Shown here piece after piece: positions 30,285-37,709 of a DNA stretch of 64,000 bases. This DNA comes from a virus, in the IMG/VR virus record IMGVR_UViG_3300025598_000030, positions 20,181 through 84,180 of that record. One strand, written 5' to 3'. Numbering within the stretch: position 1 is the first letter of the stretch; each line of letters begins with the position of its first letter. The notes under the pieces are model-generated. The model made no database searches. It was not told the origin of the DNA and worked only from the letters and a program-made list of their open reading frames with translations. The position numbers were made by a program, and so were the translations under genes.

Positions 30285-31193
30285 ATGACCATAACAACAA
30301 GTCCTACAGGAAGAAAAGTAAAATATTTAAATAATAGAGATTTATTAGCAGAAATACATAAAAGCAAATGCAGTTTTTCAAGTTTTACAAAGCCCGAATA
30401 TAATCAACATGACGTTATTTTAACTGGTTTAGATAAAATCAATATAAGAACTATAGCAGAAGCTAAACGAAATAGAGCAAAAAGAATCGGCATAGAAACA
30501 TTTAATCAAGCTAGATTAAACGGTGATAAAAAGATAAAATTGATTGAGTGTACTCCCGATTATAAAACTATAGATAAAAAAGATGTTATTATACGAATTA
30601 TGACATATGATCATATTCCGTTATCACCTAGTCGTAAAAAAACAGCAAAGACTACTGCGGATCGTCACGAAAAAGTAAATTTTCCACCTTTCCAGCATTG
30701 GAAATTTGATGAGAATGAAGAATTAATTTGTGTTGGTAAAAGCCATTGGAAAGGCTCTATAGATTCCGGAAAGTTTAGTAAAGATCATGGCAGAGTTACA
30801 GAAAATCTAGGCAGAATGTATATCAAATTAAGCGAGCGTTATGCACAACGTAGTAATTGGAGAGGCTATACTTATGTTGATGAGATGCGTGGGCAAGCTA
30901 TCTTACAGTTAAGCCAAATTGGATTACAATTTGATGAATCAAAAAGCGAAAATCCATTCGCTTATTATACTGCTGCAGTAACTAATTCATTTACTCGCGT
31001 ACTTAATTTAGAAAAGAAAAGTCAAAATATTCGAGATGATTTACTCGAAGTCAACGGATTAACGCCTAGTCTCACTAGACAAACCAAAGAAGAATTCGCT
31101 GATGAGGTTGCAAAACAGGCCGAAATTTACAAAAACATCCGTATGCCAAAAAGTCAAGAAAGTGATTTTGCATCAGATGAGGATGAAGATTGA
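30285..31193 (+). CDS. 55: Late transcription sigma factor gp55
   Basis: 302 residues, longer than T4 gp55 (185). The conserved region 2-like core lies at ~175-255: GRMYIKLSERYAQRSNWRGY, then TYVDEMRGQAILQLSQIGLQ, then NPFAYYTAAVTNSFTRVLNL. It replaces the host sigma to recognise TAAATA-type late promoters, normally with gp33 and the sliding clamp. The extra N-terminal ~150 residues are basic and unfamiliar. The C-terminus ends in an acidic run (SDFASDEDED). gp55 is followed by gp47 and gp46 as in T4. It has both a sigma70 and a late promoter upstream, and the SD AAGGAAGG is strong. Confidence 0.93.
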   Translation: MTITTSPTGRKVKYLNNRDLLAEIHKSKCSFSSFTKPEYNQHDVILTGLDKINIRTIAEAKRNRAKRIGIETFNQARLNGDKKIKLIECTPDYKTIDKKDVIIRIMTYDHIPLSPSRKKTAKTTADRHEKVNFPPFQHWKFDENEELICVGKSHWKGSIDSGKFSKDHGRVTENLGRMYIKLSERYAQRSNWRGYTYVDEMRGQAILQLSQIGLQFDESKSENPFAYYTAAVTNSFTRVLNLEKKSQNIRDDLLEVNGLTPSLTRQTKEEFADEVAKQAEIYKNIRMPKSQESDFASDEDED

Positions 31194-31236
31194 TTATTAT
31201 TTGCAATCCTGTTAAAATAAAACATGGAGTATAATA

Positions 31237-32250
31237 ATGTCACTATTTAAAAAAGTAGCAGCCTTTACAGATCTACACGTCGGTCTCAAGGGTAATAGTC
31301 AATTACACCTGCAAGATTGCGAAGAATTTGTAGATTGGTTTATTGAAAAGGCCAAAGATGCCGGTTGCGATACTGGCATCTTTTTAGGTGACTGGCATCA
31401 TCAGAGAAATTCAATCAATCTAATCACTTTAGATACTAGTGTACGTCTTTTAGAAAAACTCGGAAAAGCTTTTGACCAATTTATTTGGTTTCCCGGCAAC
31501 CATGATTTATTTTTTAGAGATAAACGTGATGTACATAGTTCTTCCTTCGGACGTCATATTCCTGGAGTGACTGTTATCGATACTGTTACTACTATCGATG
31601 ATGTCACTTTAGTTCCATGGCTAGTTAAAGAAGAGTGGAAATCTATTTCAAAATCTAAAAGTAGGTATGTTTTCGGCCATCTCGAATTGCCTACATTTAT
31701 GATGAATGCTATGGTTGCAGCTCCAGACCACGGATTATTGCAGCCTACTCATTTCCGTAATCAGGAACTAGTGTTTAGTGGACATTTCCATAAACGTCAA
31801 AATCAAGGAAAGATTTGGTATATCGGTAATGCGTTTCCACATGATTTTGCCGATTCGTGGGACGATGAAAGAGGAATGATGATTATGGAATGGGGTAGAA
31901 CTCCTGAATTCCACGCTTGGACCGATGCTCCTAAATATCGTTCGATCAAACTCAGTCAACTGATAGAAGATAAAGATAACATTTTAAAATCTAAGATGTA
32001 TCTCAAAGTTACAGCTGATGTAGAATTAAATTACGAAGAAGCTATCTTTCTAAAAGAGAGTTTTATGGCTGATGAAAATGTGAGAGAATTTAGTATGGTT
32101 AGAGATCGTATTAGCTTAGAAGGAGTTGAAGAAACACCAACTGAAGCTACAATACAAAGTGTAGATCAAATTGTAACACAAGAATTACTTAACATTTCAA
32201 GCGAACAGTTTAGTTCGGCAACATTATTGGATATTTGGCAACGTCTATGA
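31237..32250 (+). CDS. 47: Recombination nuclease subunit gp47 (Mre11/SbcD-type)
   Basis: 337 residues with the full set of metallophosphoesterase motifs: D12-L-H14 in AAFTDLHVG, GDWHH at 51-55, GNHD at 87-90, a conserved His in FGHLELP, and GHFHK at ~181-185. These bind the two metal ions. With gp46 it forms the Mre11/Rad50-like complex that resects DNA ends for recombination-dependent replication and degrades host DNA. GGAG lies ~9 nt before the ATG. Its stop overlaps the likely gp46 start (ATGA). Confidence 0.95.
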   Translation: MSLFKKVAAFTDLHVGLKGNSQLHLQDCEEFVDWFIEKAKDAGCDTGIFLGDWHHQRNSINLITLDTSVRLLEKLGKAFDQFIWFPGNHDLFFRDKRDVHSSSFGRHIPGVTVIDTVTTIDDVTLVPWLVKEEWKSISKSKSRYVFGHLELPTFMMNAMVAAPDHGLLQPTHFRNQELVFSGHFHKRQNQGKIWYIGNAFPHDFADSWDDERGMMIMEWGRTPEFHAWTDAPKYRSIKLSQLIEDKDNILKSKMYLKVTADVELNYEEAIFLKESFMADENVREFSMVRDRISLEGVEETPTEATIQSVDQIVTQELLNISSEQFSSATLLDIWQRL

Positions 32251-34037
32251 CAAACATTGAACTCGAAAGTATGACACTCAAGAATTTTATGAGTGTCGGT
32301 AATCAAACACAATCTATAAATTTTAAAAGCGACTGTTTAACCTTAGTATTAGGAACAAATCTTGACCTCGGAGGTGAAGATACAGGTAGTCGAAATGGAA
32401 CAGGCAAGACTACTATGATTAATGGATTGAGTTATCTTTTTTTCGGAGAGGCATTATCTCGAATTAAGAAAGAAAACTTAATTAACAAAACTAACGGCAA
32501 GAATTTGTTAGCTACTGGATCATTTAAAATCAACGGTGTTCAATATAGGATCGAACGTGGCCGAAAGCCAACATTTCTTAAACTTTATATTAACGATAAA
32601 GAACATGTTGGCCGAGATAATGAAGAATCTCAAGGCGATAGTAGAGAAACTCAAAAATATATAGAAAATCTAGTCGGTATGAGTCATACTATGTTTAAAC
32701 ATATTGTTGCTCTCAATACCTACACCGAGCCATTCCTTAGTTTAAAAGCTGCTGATCAGCGCGAAGTTATCGAAGAGCTTATCGGTAGTACAATGTTAAG
32801 TACTAAAGCCGAATCATTGAGATTGTTAATTAAGGAAACTAAAGATGCTATCACTACTGAACAAATAAAAATTGATAGTGTTAAAAATGCTAATGAGGGT
32901 ATACAACGCAGTATCAATTCATTAATTGCAAAGCGTGACTTATGGAACAAAAAGCAAGAAAAGGATCTTGAAGATTATGCTGCAGCGATTGCCGAATTAG
33001 AAAGTTTGGATATTTCTGCGGAACTCCAATTACATAACGATTTAAAAGTATGGAAAGATAATAATACTCAGTTACAGAATTTGAAGAAGCAAAAAGCTGG
33101 TTCGGATTCGTCATTGATACAAGCTGATAGAAATGTCAAAAGATATACTAATGAATTAGAAAAATTAGCAGACAATAAGTGCCCTCAATGTGATCAAGAT
33201 TTGCATAATGATACACATGTCACTTTAATTGCCAATACAGAGAAAAATTTATCTGATGCTGTTGATTATTATAATACTGTAAAGAGCAATATCGATGAAT
33301 TAACTTTGCAAATTAATGCAATCGGTGATATCGGAGTATGTCCTAAGACCTTTTATTCTACTGAGGCAGAAGCGTTAGGACATCAAAATCAATTAATGAA
33401 TTTAGAGAAAGCATTAATTGATTGTAGTAATCAGGTAAATCCATATACAGATCAAATTGAAGAGCTAGAAAAAACTGCCTTACAGTCTATTTCTTGGGAT
33501 AAGATCAATGAATTAACGAAATTAAAAGAGCATCAAGACTTTTTACTTAAACTATTAACTAACAAGGATAGTTTTATCCGTAAAAAGATTATCGATCAAA
33601 ATCTTGCACATCTTAATCATAGACTTAGCTATTATTTGGATAGATTGAAACTTCCGCATTTAGTTAAATTTAAAAATGATTTAGAAGTAGAGATTACAGA
33701 TTTTGGTAAAGACCTAGACTTCGACAATTTATCTAGAGGCGAACGTAATAGACTTATTTTAAGTATGAGTTTTGCTTTTAGAGATGTTTGGGAAAGTCTA
33801 TACCAAAGCGTTAACTTGTTATTTGTCGACGAGTTAATGGATTCGGGAATGGACTCTGCCGGTGTTGAAGCAGGACTAAGACTGTTAAAACAAATGGCTA
33901 GAGAAGGTGGTAAAAACATTTACTTGATTTCTCATAAAGATGAACTGGTTAGTAGAGTTGACAGTATCTTAAGGGTAGTTAAAGAAAATGGATTTACTTC
34001 TTATTCAAATTCAACCGAGCCAGTAGGACTATTATGA
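32247..34037 (+). CDS. 46: Recombination ATPase subunit gp46 (Rad50/SbcC-type)
   Basis: About 596 residues. Walker A is at 47-55 (GSRNGTGKT), a zinc-hook CPQC at ~311-314 in the middle of a long coiled-coil stretch, an ABC signature LSRGERNR near 494 and Walker B LLFVDELMD near 524. This is the standard Rad50/SbcC order. I chose the ATG at 32247, which overlaps the gp47 stop as ATGA; an upstream in-frame TTG at 32235 is less likely. The complex with gp47 processes double-strand ends. The next gene again overlaps by 4 bp, so the set is coupled. Confidence 0.95.
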   Translation: MTNIELESMTLKNFMSVGNQTQSINFKSDCLTLVLGTNLDLGGEDTGSRNGTGKTTMINGLSYLFFGEALSRIKKENLINKTNGKNLLATGSFKINGVQYRIERGRKPTFLKLYINDKEHVGRDNEESQGDSRETQKYIENLVGMSHTMFKHIVALNTYTEPFLSLKAADQREVIEELIGSTMLSTKAESLRLLIKETKDAITTEQIKIDSVKNANEGIQRSINSLIAKRDLWNKKQEKDLEDYAAAIAELESLDISAELQLHNDLKVWKDNNTQLQNLKKQKAGSDSSLIQADRNVKRYTNELEKLADNKCPQCDQDLHNDTHVTLIANTEKNLSDAVDYYNTVKSNIDELTLQINAIGDIGVCPKTFYSTEAEALGHQNQLMNLEKALIDCSNQVNPYTDQIEELEKTALQSISWDKINELTKLKEHQDFLLKLLTNKDSFIRKKIIDQNLAHLNHRLSYYLDRLKLPHLVKFKNDLEVEITDFGKDLDFDNLSRGERNRLILSMSFAFRDVWESLYQSVNLLFVDELMDSGMDSAGVEAGLRLLKQMAREGGKNIYLISHKDELVSRVDSILRVVKENGFTSYSNSTEPVGLL

Positions 34038-34339
34038 TAAACAAGTATATAGAATTACATGAAAAATTTATGGAATTACTCGCAGAGTATCATAATAATC
34101 ACATTTATTTTATAAGGAAGCCGAATACTTATACGTTGCGATTAGTTGCAAAAACGATGAGAGAGCTAAAAAGGCTCACTCGTGAAATGAAAGTTAACAA
34201 CGTAGAACTTAGTCGTACTTTATTAGAAGAAAAAAGAAAAAGTGTGATAGAAAATAAAATACAAAAGGAGATGAGGAAAAATGAGCGACTTAAACGAATC
34301 AACAGTCAATACGACGGAACAGATGGTAACAACACTTAA
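34034..34339 (+). CDS. Small basic protein of unknown function
   Basis: 101 residues, highly charged and mostly helical in appearance. A conserved-looking centre reads FIRKPNTYTLRLVAKTMREL, then KRLTREMKVNNVELSRTLLE, and the C-terminal half is Lys/Arg/Glu-rich. I do not recognise a family. It overlaps the gp46 stop by 4 bp and the Hc1-like gene by 59 bp, so all three are read from one message. Charge and position suggest DNA or RNA association, which is inference only. Confidence 0.65.
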   Translation: MINKYIELHEKFMELLAEYHNNHIYFIRKPNTYTLRLVAKTMRELKRLTREMKVNNVELSRTLLEEKRKSVIENKIQKEMRKNERLKRINSQYDGTDGNNT

Positions 34340-34496
34340 GACATATGTAGATGAAAATAGTAAGTTTATAAATGGAAATTCAGCGGCAGGAACCCGTGCA
34401 CGTAAGGCGTTAGCCGAACTTGGCAAACTAGTAAAAGCTCGACGTAATGAAATTACTGCCGAAAAGAATGCACGTAAAATTAATAAAGTAAATTAA
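34281..34496 (+). CDS. Histone H1-like (Hc1-type) DNA-binding protein
   Basis: 71 residues. The segment FINGNSAAGTRARKALAELG followed by KLVKARRNEITAEKNARK fits the Hc1 pattern (GN-AA--R-RKA---L-KL-K--R-E), the family named after the chlamydial nucleoid-condensing histone mimic. Hc1 binds DNA through its basic face, so the phage protein may compact phage or host DNA or mask ends during gp46/47 recombination. GAGG lies 6 nt before the ATG, inside the end of the preceding gene. Family membership is fairly likely; the role is inferred. Confidence 0.7.
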   Translation: MSDLNESTVNTTEQMVTTLKTYVDENSKFINGNSAAGTRARKALAELGKLVKARRNEITAEKNARKINKVN

Positions 34497-34499
34497 TTA

Positions 34500-35453
34500 A
34501 TGAAAGTACTATTTCACACCCATACTCCTTGTTATTTAGGAACGACCGTTTCTGTAATGAACTATGCAAGATATAATCAAGAAGTATTAGGTAATGAGAG
34601 CATTATTTGCTATAATCATGATTTTAAGGGAGAAATGATCAATGGTAACCTTGATAAAGATGTGCTAAAAAAATGGACTGATATATGTGAAGTTAGAAGC
34701 ACCACTGATGGAAACTATAATGATGTCTGTAAAGATGTCGATGTTGCATATTTTCAAAGAAGTGGCGAGCCAGAACCATTACCGAATACTGCTAGAACTG
34801 CTATTCATGCTGTTTTTCAACTTAACACCCCACATGGTGATCGATATGCATATATTTCGGAATGGTTATCTAAAAAAGTAACCGGCGGTGTTGCACCTTG
34901 GGTTCCATATATAGTGCAGATGCCGAAGCCTAATCAAGATATGAGAGAATTTTTCGGTATTCCTAAAGATAAAATCATTATCGGTAGATTAGGAAGTTGG
35001 AATATTTTTGTCGACGGAATGGAATGGGCATGTCAAGCTATTGTTAATATTGTAAACAAACGGAATGATATTGTTTTCCTATTAGTCAATACTAAAAAGT
35101 TTTACGAACATCCTAATATCATTTATGTAAATGGGATTGCAGATGAACAAATAAAATCTAATTTTATAAACACATGTGATGCAATGATACACTCTAGATG
35201 GCAAGGAGAAAGTTTCGGAATGGCTATCTGCGAATTTCTATTTCATAATAAGCCAGTACTATCATGGAACGGAGGAGTCGATCAGCATCATATCGATCTT
35301 CTAAAAGATACCGGATTATTGTATAATAGCACCGCTGATTTAGAGAATAAATTAGATAATATTAAATCGTTTAATGGCGATTATCATAAAATTGTCGAAA
35401 AATTTAATCCTAATAATGTAATGCAGCAGTTTAAATCAGTATTTTTAGATTGA
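34500..35453 (+). CDS. GT-B fold glycosyltransferase (GT4-like)
   Basis: 317 residues. The N-terminal half has MKVLFHTHTPCYLGTTVSVM, a typical acceptor-side opening. The C-terminal half has IIIGRLGSWNIFVDGMEWAC, ADEQIKSNFINTCDAMIHSR, then QGESFGMAICEFLFHNKPVL, where the E in ESFGMAICE matches the nucleotide-sugar-binding E-x7-E region of GT4 enzymes. It may modify phage DNA, virion proteins or host surface sugars; the sequence does not say which. It starts 3 bp after the Hc1-like gene and overlaps the nuclease gene by one base, so it seems co-transcribed with replication genes. The SD is weak. Confidence 0.8.
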   Translation: MKVLFHTHTPCYLGTTVSVMNYARYNQEVLGNESIICYNHDFKGEMINGNLDKDVLKKWTDICEVRSTTDGNYNDVCKDVDVAYFQRSGEPEPLPNTARTAIHAVFQLNTPHGDRYAYISEWLSKKVTGGVAPWVPYIVQMPKPNQDMREFFGIPKDKIIIGRLGSWNIFVDGMEWACQAIVNIVNKRNDIVFLLVNTKKFYEHPNIIYVNGIADEQIKSNFINTCDAMIHSRWQGESFGMAICEFLFHNKPVLSWNGGVDQHHIDLLKDTGLLYNSTADLENKLDNIKSFNGDYHKIVEKFNPNNVMQQFKSVFLD

Positions 35454-35878
35454 TGACTTGGTTCTATCAAGGACAAATAGTTACTGAACTTCCTGAGACC
35501 TGTGTTGGTTTTATATATCTTATTACTAACACTATCTCAGGACGTATGTATATTGGCAAAAAACTGGCAAAATTTTCAAAAACAAAATATAAAACAGTTA
35601 AACTTAAAAACGGCAAAAAGAAACGTAAAAAAATCAAAGGCACAATAGAATCAGATTGGCAAACATATTACGGTTCCAGTGATGAACTTAATCGAGATAT
35701 AGAAAAATTAGGCAAAGAAAACTTTCAAAGAGAAATATTACATTATTGTAATAGCAAGGCACAAACTTCATACTTAGAAGCAAAAGAACAATTTGACCGG
35801 CGCGTGTTAGAATCCACTGAATATTACAATGGTCATATACGTGTTAGAGTCCACGGCTCACATATACTCAAAAAATAA
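35453..35878 (+). CDS. GIY-YIG nuclease-domain protein
   Basis: About 141 residues from the ATG at 35453, whose A is the last base of the preceding stop (TGATG); a TTG three bases earlier is possible. The signature is GFIYLITN followed by MYIGKK, then a Lys-rich insertion, YYGSSDELNRDIEKLGKENF, and the catalytic-Glu region TSYLEAKEQFDRRVLES. Similar free-standing proteins occur widely in marine T4-type phages, where they are called Seg-like homing endonucleases. No separate DNA-binding domain is seen beyond the basic insertion. It directly precedes the structured gene-free region. Confidence 0.8.
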   Translation: MTWFYQGQIVTELPETCVGFIYLITNTISGRMYIGKKLAKFSKTKYKTVKLKNGKKKRKKIKGTIESDWQTYYGSSDELNRDIEKLGKENFQREILHYCNSKAQTSYLEAKEQFDRRVLESTEYYNGHIRVRVHGSHILKK

Positions 35879-35884
35879 GGCAAA

Positions 35885-36285
35885 ATAAGCAGTAAGGCTA
35901 GCATCGGCTGATATCGGATGCCCATGATAACCACACGAAAGTGATGGGGACGGAAGACTCTGCGCTGCACAGAGGACTCAACTACTATCCTTAACAGGAC
36001 GAGGATCGCGAATTGCTGCGGTTTAGTTGCTTAAGAAAAGAATTCAGGCACAAAGAAGGGAGAAAAACCCTACGTTGTTACATAAGACTAGCGTTTGTGT
36101 AATAGCCGCCGTCATATAAAGACGCTGCTCGAGGTACCGGATGACCGCCTCTGTAATGCAGTAACGCTAGTGGCTGTGATACTCAGATAATCTACAGTTT
36201 TTTGCCCGGCAACGGGCAAAGCATGGCTGCTTTATCTAGATAATCATTAAAAAAAAGAAAATGCTTCGAGCTGATAAGCGAAGAA
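35885..36285 (+). ncRNA. Candidate structured noncoding RNA (unknown family)
   Basis: The only gene-free stretch over 300 bases. It has no convincing ORF and its GC (53-57 % in the lines I counted) is far above its AT-rich flanks. Visible stems: GCATC 35901-35905 with GATGC 35917-35921; CCCAT 35921-35925 with ATGGG 35944-35948 enclosing CAC-GAAA-GTG (35934-35943); CTCTG 35958-35962 with CAGAG 35970-35974; TCCT-TAAC-AGGA at 35988-35999; a 9-bp long-range stem 36087-36095 with 36163-36171 enclosing the hairpin CGG-ATGA-CCG; and TTTGCCCG-GCAA-CGGGCAAA at 36201-36220. GAAA and GCAA are GNRA tetraloops. It does not match tRNA, tmRNA, RNase P or group I cores that I could check by eye. Strand and ends are inferred from flanking genes. 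Confidence 0.5.
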
Positions 36286-36287
36286 GC

Positions 36288-36309
36288 AGGTGAGCTCTTG
36301 CTCACCTTT
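36288..36309 (+). terminator. Hairpin, probable terminator at the end of the gene-free region
   Basis: AGGTGAGC-TCTT-GCTCACCT, an 8-bp perfect stem followed by only a short T run (TTTC). It sits directly before a late-promoter box and would separate upstream transcripts from the next gene. Termination strength is uncertain because of the short T tract. Confidence 0.5.
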
Positions 36310-36311
36310 CG

Positions 36312-36319
36312 CATAAATA
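36312..36319 (+). promoter_or_regulatory. Candidate late promoter of the Pro/Thr/Gly/Ala-rich gene
   Basis: CATAAATA with a predicted TSS near 36325 and a 16-nt leader carrying TGTGGA before the ATG at 36341. Confidence 0.5.
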
Positions 36320-36340
36320 AATTATAGTGTGGAAAAATAA

Positions 36341-37489
36341 ATGAGATTAACTGATGTATTATCGAAAAATGAGTTAAGAACTTTAAGAGAAGCAGATAAT
36401 GCGCTAGTACCTGCAGGTGGAAGAAAAATAACAGGTGGAGCAATAGTACCTGCAAATAAAGCAAATGATCCTCGTTCCGGAGAATTCCTTGGAGGAAGTT
36501 CTACAAATCCATCAGGCAATCAAAGTAATATGCAGTATCAAGTGCCTAATACTCAGAATCCTAACGGAATTAATCCGGCTAACTGGTTTAAACCTCAAAA
36601 TCCTAATGCTGTAAAGATTAATCAAACTCCACCACCTGGTCAAACAACTCAAGCAGGTCCTACTGGGGCAACTCCACCACCTGGTCAAACAACTCAAGCA
36701 GGTCCTACTGGGGCAACAACAACTCCGAATACGCCAACAGGAATTACAGGGCCTGCGGGAACAACCCCACCGCCGCCTGGTCAAACAACTCAGCCTGCTA
36801 CAACTACAGCAGCAAATTCTGCAGCAGGACTTAATATGCCAAAAAGTGGGATTATGTCTAAAGCTGTTGGCAAAATTGCTACCGGTCTTGGAAAAGCAGT
36901 CGGAGGAGTTCAAGGTGCTGCTCAAGGTGCTAAATTAGCATTTAATCGAGGACAAAGTGCTGCGAGTGCTGCTGCAACTAGAAATGTTGCTCAAGCAGGT
37001 GGAATGAGTCCTGGTCAAATACGTTCAGCGCTTAATACACCGAAAGGATCAGCAACTCCTGGAGGTACTGCACCTAGTGCTAGTGGTACTAGAGGCGCAG
37101 CTGGTACAGCAGGAATAGGTAGTGGCGGAAGAGGATCTGGTGCTGCAGGTGCTGCAAGCGCCGGAGGTGCTTCAACTAATACTAGAACTGCCGGTACATC
37201 TGGTCCAGCAGGACGTAGCCCATTTCCGAATTTAGTAGGACAAGATTTTGATAGCACACACAATGTACCAGTCACTGCTGCAGGCGCTGCAAAATGGAAT
37301 GCAGAAAAAACTAAAACTCAACAAAACCTTGATTGGTTTACTCAAAAAGAAACTGCTGCTACTAGAGCAGGATATTTGCCGAATAAAAACACAGGAGTAT
37401 GGACAGCACCGGCAGCTTCTGGAACACAACCTACTGCCGAATCGGTAGAAGACATAATTAGATTAGCTAAACAACTAGCGGCTCGTTAA
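36341..37489 (+). CDS. Pro/Thr/Gly/Ala-rich repeat protein, unknown
   Basis: 382 residues. A short folded-looking N-terminus (MRLTDVLSKNELRTLREADN) leads into low-complexity sequence with two exact copies of a 15-residue unit TPPPGQTTQAGPTGA, then Ala/Gly-rich stretches (SGTRGAAGTAGIGSGGRGSG). The end is helical: WFTQKETAATRAGYL and ESVEDIIRLAKQLAAR. No family recognised. A late promoter and its position next to gp26 and the tape measure suggest a virion or assembly protein (inference). The stop overlaps the convergent minus-strand gene by 4 bp. Alanine- and proline-rich antisense frames here are by-products of the repeats. Confidence 0.65.
   Translation: MRLTDVLSKNELRTLREADNALVPAGGRKITGGAIVPANKANDPRSGEFLGGSSTNPSGNQSNMQYQVPNTQNPNGINPANWFKPQNPNAVKINQTPPPGQTTQAGPTGATPPPGQTTQAGPTGATTTPNTPTGITGPAGTTPPPPGQTTQPATTTAANSAAGLNMPKSGIMSKAVGKIATGLGKAVGGVQGAAQGAKLAFNRGQSAASAAATRNVAQAGGMSPGQIRSALNTPKGSATPGGTAPSASGTRGAAGTAGIGSGGRGSGAAGAASAGGASTNTRTAGTSGPAGRSPFPNLVGQDFDSTHNVPVTAAGAAKWNAEKTKTQQNLDWFTQKETAATRAGYLPNKNTGVWTAPAASGTQPTAESVEDIIRLAKQLAAR
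36626..36715 (+). repeat. Two exact 45-bp tandem repeats
   Basis: Copies at 36626-36670 and 36671-36715 appear identical and encode the 15-residue unit TPPPGQTTQAGPTGA twice. A third, degenerate PPPPGQTTQ follows. Confidence 0.8.
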
Positions 37490-37704
37490 AAGAACGGCAT
37501 CCCGCTTTTTTGAGTCGTTTCTAGATTAGATTCTATAATGTTACCGATAATTTTTCGATCATCTATATCCATATTATAAGCTTCGGAAATAGTAACACCT
37601 CCTCTCATAAACCAACATATCTTATATAGTTCATCTTTAAGGGCTTTTGAATCATTTTCCATATCTAGAACCAGTTGGTTTATCTCTTCTAGATCAAGAG
37701 ACAA
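37486..37704 (-). CDS. Small protein downstream of gp26, probable baseplate-hub assembly factor
   Basis: 72 residues: LEEINQLVLDMENDSKALKD, then ELYKICWFMRGGVTISEAYN, then DDRKIIGNIIESNLETTQKS, ending GMPFF. The W-(F/Y)-MRGG motif and the Lys-Ser-Gly-hydrophobic end recur in small proteins beside gp26 in marine T4-type phages, as far as I recall; no function is established. It starts 5 bp after gp26 and must be co-transcribed. By T4 analogy it may be a hub assembly helper (gp28/gp51-type), which is inference. Its 3' end overlaps the convergent neighbour. Confidence 0.65.
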   Translation of the reverse strand: MSLDLEEINQLVLDMENDSKALKDELYKICWFMRGGVTISEAYNMDIDDRKIIGNIIESNLETTQKSGMPFF

Positions 37705-37709
37705 AAGCC

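Noticed and set aside
36201-36220. The GCCCG-GCAA-CGGGC hairpin as a terminator
   Set aside because: The T run lies before the hairpin and none follows it on either strand, so it was kept as an RNA structural element.
35880-36340. Group I intron, tRNA, tmRNA or RNase P RNA in the structured region
   Set aside because: No group I core sequences, no split gene, no T-arm with a proper stem and none of the tmRNA or RNase P signatures were found by eye.
37490-37515. Bidirectional terminator between the convergent genes
   Set aside because: The stem is only three to four base pairs and lies in coding sequence.
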